Source of the DNA: AP-15 sp963796155
Lineage (GTDB): Bacteria; Pseudomonadota; Alphaproteobacteria; ATCC43930; CGMCC-115725
Assembly (NCBI GenBank): GCA_963796155.1
Contig: CAWCKT010000001.1
Location: forward strand, 62,001-126,000
Length of the DNA: 64,000 bases
Direction: 5' to 3'
Shown here: in pieces, positions 7,601-16,175 of the stretch
Layout of the letters: each line of letters starts with the position of its first letter
How positions within the stretch are numbered: position 1 is the stretch's first letter
The notes under the pieces: model-generated
What the model was told of the DNA's origin: nothing
Seen by the model: only the letters and a program-made list of their open reading frames with translations
The model's database searches: none
Made by a program: the position numbers and the translations under genes

Positions 7601-8569
7601 TCAGCCGGCGAGGACCGCCGCACAGCCGAGAAAAGCCGGCAGCGGGTGCGTGACGACATAGGTCGGGATCGCGGCGAGGTATTGGCTGAACCGGCCCTTG
7701 GCTTCGAACCGCGCGCGAAACGGCAATTCGGCAAACCGTTGACCGAGCCGCGGCACGATCCCGCCGCCGATATAAATCCCGCCGCGGGCGCCGAGGGTCA
7801 GCGCCAGATTGCCCGCCATCGTTCCGAGCATCGCGCAGAACAGCGACGTTGTTTCGGCGCAGACCGGGTCGGCCGCGCCGATTTCGGGGTCGGTGATCTG
7901 CGCCGCCGTGTAGCCGCGGGACGGTACCCCGTCGAGCGCTGCCAAGGTGTTGTAGAGATTGACGAGCCCCGGGCCCGAGAGCACGCGCTCGGCGGAGACG
8001 TGATCGAAATGCCGGCGCATGCGGTCGAGCACGGCGCTCTCGCGGTCGGTAGCAGGCGCCATCGTCGCGTGCCCGCCTTCGCCGGCGAGCGCGAGCCACC
8101 CTGCCCCGGCGGGGATCAATCCGGAGACGCCGAGCCCCGATCCCGGGCCGAGGACGCCGAGCGGCGCGCCTTCGGCCGGGGCGCCGCCGCCGACCTGCCG
8201 CCGGTGCTCCGGTGCCAAGTGCGGGAGTGCGAGCGCCAGCGCGGTGAAGTCGTTGATCACTTCGAGCCGGTCAAAGCCGAGCTGCGACTTCAGCGCCGAG
8301 ACCGAAAAGCTCCAAGGATGATTGGTCATCGCGATATGGTCGCCGGTGATTGCCGAGGCGATCGCGATCGCCCCCTGCCGCGGCATCGGCAATGCCCCGC
8401 GCCCGCCCAGATAGGTGGTGATGGCGTCCGCGATCGTCGGATGATCTGCGACGGCGAGAGTGCGCGTGTCCAGCAGCGCGCGTTCCGGTGAAACCAGGCC
8501 AAACCGGGCATTGGTAGCGCCGATGTCGCCGACGAGCCAGGTGGCGGCAGCAGTCACGCCCGAAGTCAC
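7601..8569 (-). CDS. glk: Glucokinase
   Basis: A 322-residue ROK/Glk-type kinase that phosphorylates glucose to glucose 6-phosphate with ATP in the cytosol. The phosphate-1 motif is LVGDIGATNARFG (the usual Gly is Ala here), then EVINDFTALALALP with the catalytic Asp, LGPGSGLGVSGL for nucleotide binding, LAGEGGHATMAP for the sugar site and IYIGGGIVPRL near the end. The GTG at 8569 gives the usual short lead before the first motif and has an AGAGG upstream; an ATG at 8620 would add 17 residues. No other sugar genes are near. Confidence 0.9.
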   Translation of the reverse strand: MTSGVTAAATWLVGDIGATNARFGLVSPERALLDTRTLAVADHPTIADAITTYLGGRGALPMPRQGAIAIASAITGDHIAMTNHPWSFSVSALKSQLGFDRLEVINDFTALALALPHLAPEHRRQVGGGAPAEGAPLGVLGPGSGLGVSGLIPAGAGWLALAGEGGHATMAPATDRESAVLDRMRRHFDHVSAERVLSGPGLVNLYNTLAALDGVPSRGYTAAQITDPEIGAADPVCAETTSLFCAMLGTMAGNLALTLGARGGIYIGGGIVPRLGQRFAELPFRARFEAKGRFSQYLAAIPTYVVTHPLPAFLGCAAVLAG

Positions 8570-8790
8570 CGCCGGCCGCCTCTCGCGCAGCGGGCACGGA
8601 CGGTGGTCTGACGCCGGCATGCGATACTGTTGCGCGTCGTTAGTTGGATCATCGCGGTTGAGGCTCGGCCAATTCGCACCCCGCCCGCCCGGTTGTTGTG
8701 CGCCGCACATGATTCGGTTGGCGAGTGTGCCCTAAGCGCCTGATCCTGGCACAAATATTAAGCATTGCCAACGCGTTTGCAAAAAGCAGC

Positions 8791-8818
8791 TTGACATTCC
8801 GGCGATATGCCCTAAATT
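8791..8818 (+). promoter_or_regulatory. Sigma-70 type promoter of the mmgR-like sRNA
   Basis: A perfect TTGACA -35 box and TAAATT -10 box are separated by 16 bases. The predicted start, near 8825, is about 94 bases before a strong intrinsic terminator with no open frame between, as expected for a small RNA gene. Confidence 0.65.
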
Positions 8819-8824
8819 GTGCAG

Positions 8825-8918
8825 TGCGGTAACGATCACCGGTTGTGGTCCTGCCGTACGTCTTCTAGGCGTTTCCTCCCTAAACTTGGGCCGCACTCTG
8901 GTGTGGCCCAATTTTTTT
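8825..8918 (+). ncRNA. suhB/mmgR (alpha-r8) family small RNA
   Basis: A roughly 94-base transcription unit. A 5' hairpin (GATCAC/GTGGTC, about 8834-8850) is followed by an unpaired TTTCCTCCCT at 8872-8881, then the terminator hairpin. The ten-base TTTCCTCCCT immediately before a GGGCCGC-type terminator is the hallmark I know for the alphaproteobacterial mmgR/alpha-r8 (Rfam suhB) family, an Hfq-bound sRNA linked in Sinorhizobium to carbon storage control. The CCTCCC core can pair with Shine-Dalgarno sequences. The 3' part is antisense to the end of phhA. Confidence 0.75.
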
Positions 8919-9734
8919 GTTCCGCCCCCGGGGGCCGGCAACGAACTCGCGGTCCTGCTCGAGGCGCGCGAGGGGTTCGAGATCAGGCAAGGCGGCGATC
9001 TCCCGATAGATCGGCGCGAAATCGGGTCGGGTGGCGTCGAACAGCTCCTGAAAATCGTCGATGACGAAATAGAGCTGCTGATAATCGTCGATACGGTAAC
9101 GGGTTCGCATGATCCGGCGCAGATCGAACCGGAGCCGCCGGGGCCGCTCGTCCTCGAGAGAATAAACCAACTCGCCGGCCGAGGACAGGATGCCGGACCC
9201 GTAGATGCGCAGGCCTTCTTCCGTCGCGATCAGCCCGAACTCGACGGTGTACCAATAGAGCCGGGCCAGACACGGGAGATGTCCGAGCCCGAGCGCCTTC
9301 AGCCCGCCTTCGCCATAGGCCTGCAGGTAGTCGGCGAAGACTGGGTTCATCAGCAGCGGCACATGGCCGCAGATGTCGTGGAAGACATCCGGCTCCTGGA
9401 GATAGTCGAGCTGGTCGCGACGGCGGATGAAACAGGTCGACGGGAACCGGCGGCGCGCGAGATGGGCGAAAAAGACATCATCGGGGACGAGGCCCGGCAC
9501 TGCGACGATCCGCCACCCGGTGGCACAGTCGAGAATATCGCTGAGGCGCCGGAAATCGGGAATGCCGTCGGCCGCAACGCCGAGCCCGCCCAGCCCTTCG
9601 AGATATTCGCGGCAGGCGCGCCCGACCAGCAGGCGTTGCTGCCGTTCGAACAGCAATCGCCAGATCGCGTGCTCCTCCTCGCTATAGGCTTGCCAGTTCT
9701 GTTCGATGGTAAAATCCGGCCCGACGGCGGTCAT
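8880..9734 (-). CDS. phhA: Phenylalanine 4-monooxygenase
   Basis: A 284-residue single-domain aromatic amino acid hydroxylase that converts Phe to Tyr with tetrahydrobiopterin and a non-haem iron. The iron-binding segment PDVFHDICGHVPLLMNP carries both histidines, and the third ligand Glu is in WYTVEFGLI. The substrate region IYGSGILSSAGEL is also present. Length agrees with bacterial enzymes. No pterin recycling gene (phhB) is adjacent. The last 13 codons run through the sRNA terminator, which explains the odd lysine-rich tail (RNKKIG). Confidence 0.95.
   Translation of the reverse strand: MTAVGPDFTIEQNWQAYSEEEHAIWRLLFERQQRLLVGRACREYLEGLGGLGVAADGIPDFRRLSDILDCATGWRIVAVPGLVPDDVFFAHLARRRFPSTCFIRRRDQLDYLQEPDVFHDICGHVPLLMNPVFADYLQAYGEGGLKALGLGHLPCLARLYWYTVEFGLIATEEGLRIYGSGILSSAGELVYSLEDERPRRLRFDLRRIMRTRYRIDDYQQLYFVIDDFQELFDATRPDFAPIYREIAALPDLEPLARLEQDREFVAGPRGRNKKIGPHQSAAQV
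8886..8918 (+). terminator. Intrinsic terminator of the sRNA
   Basis: An 11-pair stem, TTGGGCCGCAC with GTGTGGCCCAA (one G:U pair), closes the loop TCTG and runs straight into seven T residues. It is the strongest intrinsic terminator seen in the window. It lies inside the last codons of phhA on the other strand. Confidence 0.9.
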
Positions 9735-9804
9735 CGACCTCTCCGCAAATGCACCCTCTACAAGTGAGGACGCGGGGGAGGTGCGTCAATCGGTCGCTCT
9801 GGGT

Positions 9805-10701
9805 CTAGGCCGGGGTGCCGTCCGGCTCGGCCAGGCACTCTTCCGCCGCCCGGCCCAATCGCTCGATGAGTTCGGCCAGATCGCGGACCAGCCGCGCGAA
9901 ATAGGGTTTCCGGCGGTAGCTGCGCTCGTTCATGTAAAGCGCCCGGTTGATTTCGATTTGTAATGCGTGACGGCGCTCGTCGGGACGTCCGTAGTGACCC
10001 GTAGTGAACCCGCCGGCATAGGGCGTGTTGATCGCGACGGTAAAACCGCGATCGGCGAGAAAGCGGTGGGCGGCCTCGAGAATCTGCGGAGCGCAGGCTG
10101 CACCATGGCAATCGCCGAGGACGACGTCGGCCCCGTCCTGCGCGCAGGCGGAGCCGGCTCCGGAAGGCATCGAATGGCAATCGACGAGCAGGCAGCCGCC
10201 GAAGAGCGCCGCGGTCTCGTCGACGAGTTGGCGCAGCACCCGATGATAGGGACGGTAGAGGCAGTCGATCCGTCGCTCTACCTCGGCAAAGTGCAGCTTT
10301 TCCGCGTAGATCTCTTCGCCGCTGGCGACGATGCGGGCAATCGTTCCAAGACCCATGCGGACGCGCGGCGAACCCGCGTTGACGAACCTCGGCAGCGCGT
10401 CGGCGAACATGCCCGGATCGAGCTCGTAAGCCTCGCGGTTGACGTCGACATAGGCGCGCGGGAAGCGGGCCGACAACAGCGGGGCGCCGAGGCGCGGCGC
10501 CCCTCCGAAGAGCTCGTCGACAAAGCTGTCCTCGGACCGCCGCAGCGCCAGCGGGTCGAGCCGCGAGGCGGCGAGGAAATCGGCCGGATATTCGGTGCCG
10601 CTGTGCGGCGAAGCGAGGACGAGCGGCAGGCTCCGCGCAATCGGCTGCTGCAGATCGAGAATATCGGCTGCGGGCGAAGGGCGCGGGAGTTCGCCGTCCA
10701 T
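9805..10701 (-). CDS. N-formylglutamate amidohydrolase family protein
   Basis: A 298-residue FGase-family zinc hydrolase. Visible signatures are VLASPHSGTEYP near residue 30, YVDVNREAYELDP near 85, LVDCHSMPSGAG near 172, and NTPYAGGFTTGHYGRP followed by HALQIEINRALYMNE near 220-255. The family cleaves N-formyl-L-glutamate at the end of one histidine degradation route (HutG), but no other hut genes are present, so the substrate is uncertain. It stands alone downstream of a gene-poor stretch. Confidence 0.85.
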   Translation of the reverse strand: MDGELPRPSPAADILDLQQPIARSLPLVLASPHSGTEYPADFLAASRLDPLALRRSEDSFVDELFGGAPRLGAPLLSARFPRAYVDVNREAYELDPGMFADALPRFVNAGSPRVRMGLGTIARIVASGEEIYAEKLHFAEVERRIDCLYRPYHRVLRQLVDETAALFGGCLLVDCHSMPSGAGSACAQDGADVVLGDCHGAACAPQILEAAHRFLADRGFTVAINTPYAGGFTTGHYGRPDERRHALQIEINRALYMNERSYRRKPYFARLVRDLAELIERLGRAAEECLAEPDGTPA

Positions 10702-11158
10702 GCCGCAACCTTAGTGCGCCGGCGCGATGCTGTCATCACCGCGACCGTCGCCAATGCCGGCGATCGGCGGTGTTGATAATATCGCAATAGTATGGTAATT
10801 GGCAGTGCCAAATCGCTCGGGGCTGGGGAAGAGCCCCGGTACCACGCGCGTCTTAGCCAATTGGTCGGCGGTCTGACATGATGAATACCACACCACATTG
10901 CCGATGGCCGGCGCCGGGGGGTTTGACCGGGTTGCGACAGGCACCAAACCACAAGTTGGCCATGCGCCTGTTTTTCTTCTGCATTAGCAGGAGGAGCGGC
11001 GGCAGGCACTCGCGTAATACGCGTAACGAACACGGCGCCGCGCAGGGGCCGTTGCGCGATCGGGCGCCATTTCTGCGGCCGGCGCATCTGCGGCAGCCGC
11101 TTGCGCCGAGCGGGGAAGTCGCCGCAAGATCGCTGTGCGCTCGACGAGGGCAAGGAGC
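10702..11158. other. Intergenic stretch of about 457 bases, nothing assigned
   Basis: Short frames on both strands lack any family resemblance. One GC-rich hairpin (CGGGGC/GCCCCG near 10828-10850) has no T run. The stretch must contain the promoters of the divergent amidohydrolase and glycine-zipper lipoprotein genes, but I see no convincing hexamer pair. Confidence 0.5.
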
Positions 11159-11764
11159 ATGAAATATATCGATCCACGTGTTGCGGGCGCCGTGGCGGTG
11201 ATGGTCTCGCTGGGCGCGTGCGTCACGCCGCCGCTGGCGCCGGCGATCCCGGTCGCCCCCGGGGCGGGAAAGTCGTTCGAGGCTTTTGCGGCCGATCAGA
11301 CCGTCTGCCAGCAGTACGCCACCGCTCAAACCGCACCCCAGGCCTATGCCGCGACCAACCAAGCCGTGGGGACAGCGGTCCTCACTACCGCGCTCGGAGC
11401 GGCGCTCGGCGGTGCCATCGGCGGCGGCCGGGGTGCTGGGATCGGCGCGGCCTCGGGCGCCGTGTTCGGGACGGCGGTCGGCGCCGGCGGCGCCGGCTAT
11501 GCCCAACTTTCGCTGCAGCAACAATACGACGTCATGTACGGGCAATGCATGTACGCGCACGGCAACCAGGTGCCGGGGTTCTCGCCGCCGCCGGGCACTC
11601 CCCCCTATTCTGGCGCGCCGGGTCCAGCTTCCTATCGTCCGCCGCCCTACCCGGGCGGGCAGGGTCCGTCGCCTTATGGCTCGCCGCCCTACCCGGGCGG
11701 GCCGGGCTCGTCGCCCTACCCTGGCGGGCCGGGCCCGTCGCCCTACGGTCCGCCGCCTTACTGA
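11159..11764 (+). CDS. Glycine-zipper lipoprotein with Pro/Gly/Tyr repeats
   Basis: A 201-residue exported protein. Residues 1-20 form a lipoprotein signal (VMVSLGAC, the Cys being the lipidated residue). Residues about 70-115 are a glycine zipper (ALGAALGGAIGGGRGAGIG and following), the YmgG/outer-membrane type that can oligomerise in membranes. The last 60 residues are repeats of PPYPGG and GPSPYG. An AAGGAG site lies just before the ATG. Probably an outer-membrane-anchored protein of unknown role. The repeat tail is encoded by imperfect direct DNA repeats and could vary in length. Confidence 0.8.
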   Translation: MKYIDPRVAGAVAVMVSLGACVTPPLAPAIPVAPGAGKSFEAFAADQTVCQQYATAQTAPQAYAATNQAVGTAVLTTALGAALGGAIGGGRGAGIGAASGAVFGTAVGAGGAGYAQLSLQQQYDVMYGQCMYAHGNQVPGFSPPPGTPPYSGAPGPASYRPPPYPGGQGPSPYGSPPYPGGPGSSPYPGGPGPSPYGPPPY

Positions 11765-11784
11765 TGCCTGGAGCGTGTCCGAGA

Positions 11785-12009
11785 TTATTGAGGTGATCCG
11801 GGGAGCGACTTTCGATTATCGGTCAGATAGATCTGCTTTAACCCCCGGCGGTTCGCCAGCGACCGCCCCCAGACGATCGCCTGCTCGTCCGAATCGAAGA
11901 GGCGGACCATCGGCTCCATCTTCGCGGTGCCGCCGAGCTCGTCCCATTCTTCAACGAGGCTGGCGCGCACACCGATCGGCGCCGGATCGAGGACAAGGGT
12001 CAGCTTCAT
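11785..12009 (-). CDS. Small conserved-looking hypothetical protein
   Basis: A frame of 74 residues from MKLTLVLDPAPIGVRASLVE with balanced composition and a soluble alpha/beta look (KMEPMVRLFDSDEQAIVWG, LKQIYLTDNRKS). I recognise no family. The same frame could start at 12087 with SSSALESDPYRSLDLLPFDD, which would make 100 residues and overlap the start codon of the divergent SDR gene by two bases. Neither start has a good ribosome site. Called coding because the translation looks protein-like while the other frames do not. Confidence 0.5.
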   Translation of the reverse strand: MKLTLVLDPAPIGVRASLVEEWDELGGTAKMEPMVRLFDSDEQAIVWGRSLANRRGLKQIYLTDNRKSLPGSPQ

Positions 12010-12085
12010 TTGGCGTAGGGCTCGGTCGTCAAACGGGAGTAAATCGAGGCTCCGGTAGGGATCACTCTCGAGAGCGGAGGACGAC

Positions 12086-12871
12086 ATGTTGGATTTGCGC
12101 ATTCGCGGACGCAAGGCTCTGGTTTGTGCCGCAAGCAAAGGGCTCGGACGGGCCTGCGCGATGGCGCTGGGGCGCGCCGGGGTCGAGTTGACGATCACCG
12201 CGCGCACCGCTGAGACCCTCGAACAGACTGCGGAAGAGATCCGCAAAGAAACCGGCGCCAAGGTGACTGCGGTTCCCGGCGACATCTCTACCAAAGCCGG
12301 GCGCGACGCCGCGCTCGCCGCCTGTCCCAACCCCGATATCTTGGTGAACAATTGCGGCGGGCCGCCGCACGGCGACTTCCGCGAATGGTCGGTCGAGGAC
12401 TGGCAAAAGGCGGTCAACGCCAACATGCTGACGCCGATCATGTTGATCAAGGCGACGGTGGACGGCATGTGCGAGCGCAAATTCGGCCGCATTGTCAACA
12501 TCACCTCGGGCTCGGTGAAGTCGCCGATCCCCAATCTCGGTATGAGCAATGGCGCCCGCGCCGGCCTCACCGCCTTTTGCGCCGGCATTGCCCGGCAGGT
12601 CGCCAAATACAATGTGACGATCAACGGCCTGCTGCCCGGTCCGTTCTTGACCGACCGCCTGCGCTCAGGCATCGAGTACGAGGCGCGGCGACAAAACGTC
12701 TCCTTCGAGGAGATGCTCGCCAAGCGCGGTCAGTCCAACCCGACCGGCCGGGTCGGCGATCCCGCCGAATTTGGCGACGCCTGCGCTTTTCTGTGCGCCG
12801 CCTCATCCGGGTTCATCGTCGGCCAAAACCTTTTGCTCGACGGCGGCGCTTTCAATTCGACACTGGGTTGA
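12086..12871 (+). CDS. SDR family oxidoreductase with altered active site
   Basis: A 261-residue classical-length short-chain dehydrogenase/reductase. The cofactor loop is CAASKGLGRACA near residue 14 (variant of TGxxxGxG), then DILVNNCGGPP, and NITSGSV with the catalytic Ser. Where the family has YxxxK this protein has GMSNGARAGLTAF, so the Tyr is Ser and the Lys is Arg. The C-terminal GQNLLLDGGAF is normal. It belongs to a FabG-like subgroup in which this change recurs, so it may use another proton donor or have a different role. A GGAGG site precedes the ATG. Confidence 0.88.
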   Translation: MLDLRIRGRKALVCAASKGLGRACAMALGRAGVELTITARTAETLEQTAEEIRKETGAKVTAVPGDISTKAGRDAALAACPNPDILVNNCGGPPHGDFREWSVEDWQKAVNANMLTPIMLIKATVDGMCERKFGRIVNITSGSVKSPIPNLGMSNGARAGLTAFCAGIARQVAKYNVTINGLLPGPFLTDRLRSGIEYEARRQNVSFEEMLAKRGQSNPTGRVGDPAEFGDACAFLCAASSGFIVGQNLLLDGGAFNSTLG

Positions 12872-12885
12872 AGCTGCGGACCCAC

Positions 12886-12908
12886 TTGCAAATAAGAGCG
12901 AGTCGCAA
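12886..12908. promoter_or_regulatory. Possible Fur/Irr-type operator upstream of feoA
   Basis: An imperfect inverted repeat, TTGCAAATA-AGAGC-GAGTCGCAA, lies 30-52 bases before the feoA start. Its TTGC/GCAA ends resemble alphaproteobacterial iron-regulator sites. The call rests on position before an iron-uptake operon and partial symmetry only. Confidence 0.3.
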
Positions 12909-12937
12909 TATCTTGGGGTAGCTTCGGATCGGAGAAC

Positions 12938-13246
12938 ATGCCCGCCGCTGCATGCAAAGCCGGCGACGATAGGCCTTCGGGCGGTGCTCAATCGCTCGGT
13001 GCCGCCGCGGTCGGGTTCAAGGGCCGGATCCGGGCTGTCCGGGTTCGCGTCGGCGATCACGGGCTGTCGGCCCCCGAGCTCGAGCGCCGGCTGATCGAGT
13101 TGGGGTTTGTCGAAGGGGCGCGGGTCGAGGTGCTGCATCAGGGTCTGTTCGGCCGCGACCCGATCGCCGTTCACGTCAACGAAGCGACGGTCGCCTTGCG
13201 CCGCCGGGAGGCGGCGGCGATCCTGGTCGAGCCGGACGGCCGATGA
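12938..13246 (+). CDS. feoA: FeoA ferrous iron transport accessory protein
   Basis: A 102-residue protein whose residues about 28-100 form the SH3-like FeoA domain: LERRLIELGFVEGARVEVLHQ and DPIAVHVNEATVALRRREAAAI. FeoA is a small cytoplasmic partner of FeoB. The first 27 residues are not typical of the family. The ATG at 12938 has GGAGA just upstream. The stop overlaps the feoB start by four bases (ATGA), so the two are coupled. No feoC follows. Confidence 0.9.
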   Translation: MPAAACKAGDDRPSGGAQSLGAAAVGFKGRIRAVRVRVGDHGLSAPELERRLIELGFVEGARVEVLHQGLFGRDPIAVHVNEATVALRRREAAAILVEPDGR

Positions 13247-15132
13247 GCGAGATCGCGCTACCCGCCCGCGTCGCCCTGGTGGGCAACCCGAACAGCGGAA
13301 AGACAGCGCTCTTCAACGCGCTGACCGGCAGCCGTCAGAAGGTCGCGAATTATCCCGGGGTCACGGTCGAGCGCAAGGAGGGCGTGGTCGTAACCCCCGC
13401 CGGGCTCACCGTGCGGGTGATCGACCTGCCAGGGACCTATTCGCTGCGCGCCCGCAGCCTCGACGAGATCGTCACCCGCGACATCGTCCTCGGACGGCTC
13501 GCGGGGGAAGAGGTCCCGCGTCTTTTCGTCTGCGTCGCCGACTCGACAAACCTCCGGCTGGCGCTACGGCTGGCGCTCGAACTCAAGCGCGTCGGCCGGC
13601 CGATGATCCTCGCGCTCAACATGTTCGACATCGCGCGCCATCGCGGGTTCGAGATCGACCTCGACCGGCTGTCCGCCGAGCTCGGAATACCCGTCGTATC
13701 CTCGGTCGCCGTGCGACGCGGCGGCACGCGCGATCTGCTCGCGCGCATCGACGAGGTGATCAGCGAGCGCGGGTTGCCGGCGGTCGAGGGTACCTGGTCC
13801 GAGCCCAACGCGGCCGAGTTGCGCACCGCGCAGCGCCGCGCCAACCGCATTCTCGACGCTGCGGTCAGGATGCCCGGCCGGCCCGACGGCTTTACCCGGC
13901 GCGTCGACCGCGTCGTGCTGCACCCGGTGCTCGGTCTCGTCATTCTGTTCGCCATCCTGTTTTTGATGTTCCAGGCCGTGTTCGCCTGGGCGCAGGCGCC
14001 GATGGAGCTGATCAAGAGCGGCTTCGATGGTCTCGGCGCCTGGGCCGGCGCGCTGCTGCCGCAAGGGTGGCTGTTGAGCTTTGTCCGCGACGGGGTCATC
14101 TCCGGGCTCGGCAGCGTCCTCGTCTTCCTGCCGCAGATCCTGACCCTGTTTTTCTTCATCCTGCTGCTGGAGGATTTCGGCTATATGGCGCGCGCCGCCT
14201 TTCTGATGGACCGCATCATGGGCGGTGCCGGGCTGCATGGCCGCGCCTTCATCCCGCTCTTGTCGAGCTTTGCCTGCGCGATACCCGGCATCATGGCGAC
14301 CCGGGTTATCGCTAGCCGACGTGGTCGCCTCGTCACGATCCTGGTCGCGCCGCTGATGACCTGCTCGGCGCGCATCCCGGTCTACACCTTGATCATCGCG
14401 GCCTTTGTTCCGGCGCGGACGGTGCTCGGCTGGTTCAACCTGCAGGGCCTGGTGATGTTCGGGCTCTATGCCGCCGGCATCGCCGGCGCGCTCGGCATGT
14501 CCTGGATTTTCAATCGGCTGCTGTGGCGGCGCGACCCGAGCGACCCGTTCATGCTCGAATTGCCCGACTACAAACGACCGGTCCTGAAGAACCTGGCGCT
14601 CGGGCTGTTGCAGCGCGGCCAGATCTTTCTGCACCGGGCCGGGACGACGATCTTCTCGATGATGGTGGTGATCTGGTTTCTGTGCTCGGTGCCGCCGGCG
14701 CCGGCGGACGCCACCCTACCGGCGATCAATTACAGCCTCGCCGCGCGCATCGGCCAGGTGATGGAGCCGGTGTTGCGCCCGGTCGGCTTCAACTGGCAGA
14801 TCGATGTGGCGCTGGTCCCCGGGATGGCGGCGCGCGAGGTCGCGGTCGCCGCACTCGGCACCGTCTATGCGGTCGAGGGCGCCGGCGAAAAGTCCGCCGC
14901 GCTCGGCCGGACCCTGACGGCGCATTGGAGTCTCGCCACCGCCCTGGCGCTCCTCGCCTGGTATGTCTTCGCGCCGCAATGTGCGGCGACATTGGGCGTC
15001 GTCCGGCGCGAGACCAACAGCTGGAAGTGGACCGCCTTCTTGTTCAGCTACATGCTGGCGCTCGCCTATCTCGCGGCGCTCGCTACCTATCACACAGCGG
15101 TCTGGCTCGGCGCCGGACAGAACTTAACGTGA
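13243..15132 (+). CDS. feoB: FeoB ferrous iron transporter
   Basis: A 629-residue inner-membrane Fe(II) transporter. The N-terminal G domain has GNPNSGKTALFN (P loop), NYPGVTVERKEG (switch I), VIDLPGTYSL (G3) and ALNMFD (G4 variant of NxxD). The membrane part carries gate motifs such as FIPLLSSFACAIPGIMATR and VAPLMTCSARIPVYTL, then GMAAREV near the end. It is shorter than E. coli FeoB (about 770), which is common in alphaproteobacteria with a reduced G-domain linker. Expressed with feoA, probably under iron control. Confidence 0.96.
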   Translation: MSEIALPARVALVGNPNSGKTALFNALTGSRQKVANYPGVTVERKEGVVVTPAGLTVRVIDLPGTYSLRARSLDEIVTRDIVLGRLAGEEVPRLFVCVADSTNLRLALRLALELKRVGRPMILALNMFDIARHRGFEIDLDRLSAELGIPVVSSVAVRRGGTRDLLARIDEVISERGLPAVEGTWSEPNAAELRTAQRRANRILDAAVRMPGRPDGFTRRVDRVVLHPVLGLVILFAILFLMFQAVFAWAQAPMELIKSGFDGLGAWAGALLPQGWLLSFVRDGVISGLGSVLVFLPQILTLFFFILLLEDFGYMARAAFLMDRIMGGAGLHGRAFIPLLSSFACAIPGIMATRVIASRRGRLVTILVAPLMTCSARIPVYTLIIAAFVPARTVLGWFNLQGLVMFGLYAAGIAGALGMSWIFNRLLWRRDPSDPFMLELPDYKRPVLKNLALGLLQRGQIFLHRAGTTIFSMMVVIWFLCSVPPAPADATLPAINYSLAARIGQVMEPVLRPVGFNWQIDVALVPGMAAREVAVAALGTVYAVEGAGEKSAALGRTLTAHWSLATALALLAWYVFAPQCAATLGVVRRETNSWKWTAFLFSYMLALAYLAALATYHTAVWLGAGQNLT

Positions 15133-15237
15133 AGTCGAGGCGGTCCCTCTCGCGGTTCTCCGCGACCGGCGTCACCGATAATCGAAGAGATTTGTAAAAG
15201 AGCGTTAAATTAACTACGAAATCGATATATTGTTAAC

Positions 15238-15281
15238 GATCAATTCATTCGAGATTTTAATTTTTTGTCGGTAAATTGATC
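15238..15281. repeat. Inverted repeat in AT-rich promoter region
   Basis: GATCAATT and AATTGATC form an inverted repeat separated by 28 bases. It sits in an AT-rich stretch (about 15180-15290) that contrasts with the GC-rich surroundings and precedes the PEP-CTERM gene. It could be a regulator site; no further evidence. Confidence 0.35.
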
Positions 15282-15337
15282 AAGGATAGTAGGGCCGATC
15301 AGGCCAGACTGTACAGAATTTATCCGAAGGGAATTCT

Positions 15338-16014
15338 GTGATGAATGCGTTTCGCAATTCGTGTGCGGTGGCGGCACTGCTCGTCGCCCTCGGATTCTCG
15401 TACGAGGCTCGTGCCGATCTCGAGGTCATGGTCACCGACGGGGTTCACACGGGGACCGCCGACGATGGCGGCACCGGTCTCGCCGCCTTCTCCGGAACAA
15501 TCGGCAACTTCAATGTCGCAATTACCGAGGGCGCTGGCTTCCCGGCTGTCGGATCCCCGTCCGATCCGATACTCGACCTTACATCGCTTGATCTCACCAG
15601 TAGCCCGGCGGTACTTTGACGGTCGAGGTTACCGAGACCGGATTTACGACTATCTCGTCCGCCGCGACTTTCCTGAGCGACATCACCGGCATTTATACGA
15701 ACAGCAACGCGACGATGAACACCTATCTCGATACGACGGAAGCGGACTTCGGGACGGGCACCTTGCTGTCGAGCGACTTGATCGACAACCAATCGGCCGC
15801 TGTCTTGCTGCCGAGCGTGGCTGGCCCGTATTCCCTGACTGAGGTCGTGACCGTCACCGCAGGCGCGAACAGCCTGACGAGCATCGATGCCGCGATCATA
15901 AACGCCCCGGAACCGGGGTCGCTGCCGCTGTTGGGCGCGGCCCTGGCCGCCCTGTGCATGATAGGCTCGGCCAATATCGTCGGCGCCCGCTCGTTCCAAA
16001 GGGCACGCACCTAA
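15338..16014 (+). pseudogene. PEP-CTERM protein split by a frameshift
   Basis: Two abutting frames make one protein of about 225 residues. The first (93 residues, MMNAFRNSCAVAALLVALGF) is a signal peptide plus the start of a beta-rich secreted domain. It stops at a TGA right after PAVL. The second, in the -1 frame, starts TVEVTETGFTT and ends with a PEP-CTERM sorting tail: APEPGSLPLLGAALAALC, then a basic end (FQRART). PEP-CTERM proteins are exported and cleaved by exosortase. The break is at a run of three T (15615-15617), and one more T would restore the frame. It may be a true mutation, a sequencing error or a slippage site. No exosortase gene is in the window. Confidence 0.75.
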
Positions 16015-16175
16015 GCACGCCGCGCGCCGGACCGGCGAATAAGCGGCTGATTATTAAAACGAAATCGGGAAACTTGCATCGGAAGGAGAAGGCCGGTTCA
16101 TAAAGCGTCAGCGCGTGCGTTACGATGGCCGCGAGGGAGTCAGCTCCCGAAAGAGCCGGGTAGGAGGTGCACGAG

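Noticed and set aside
10711..10947. Minus-strand frame of 78 codons
   Set aside because: No ribosome site, no family features, biased composition; treated as intergenic.
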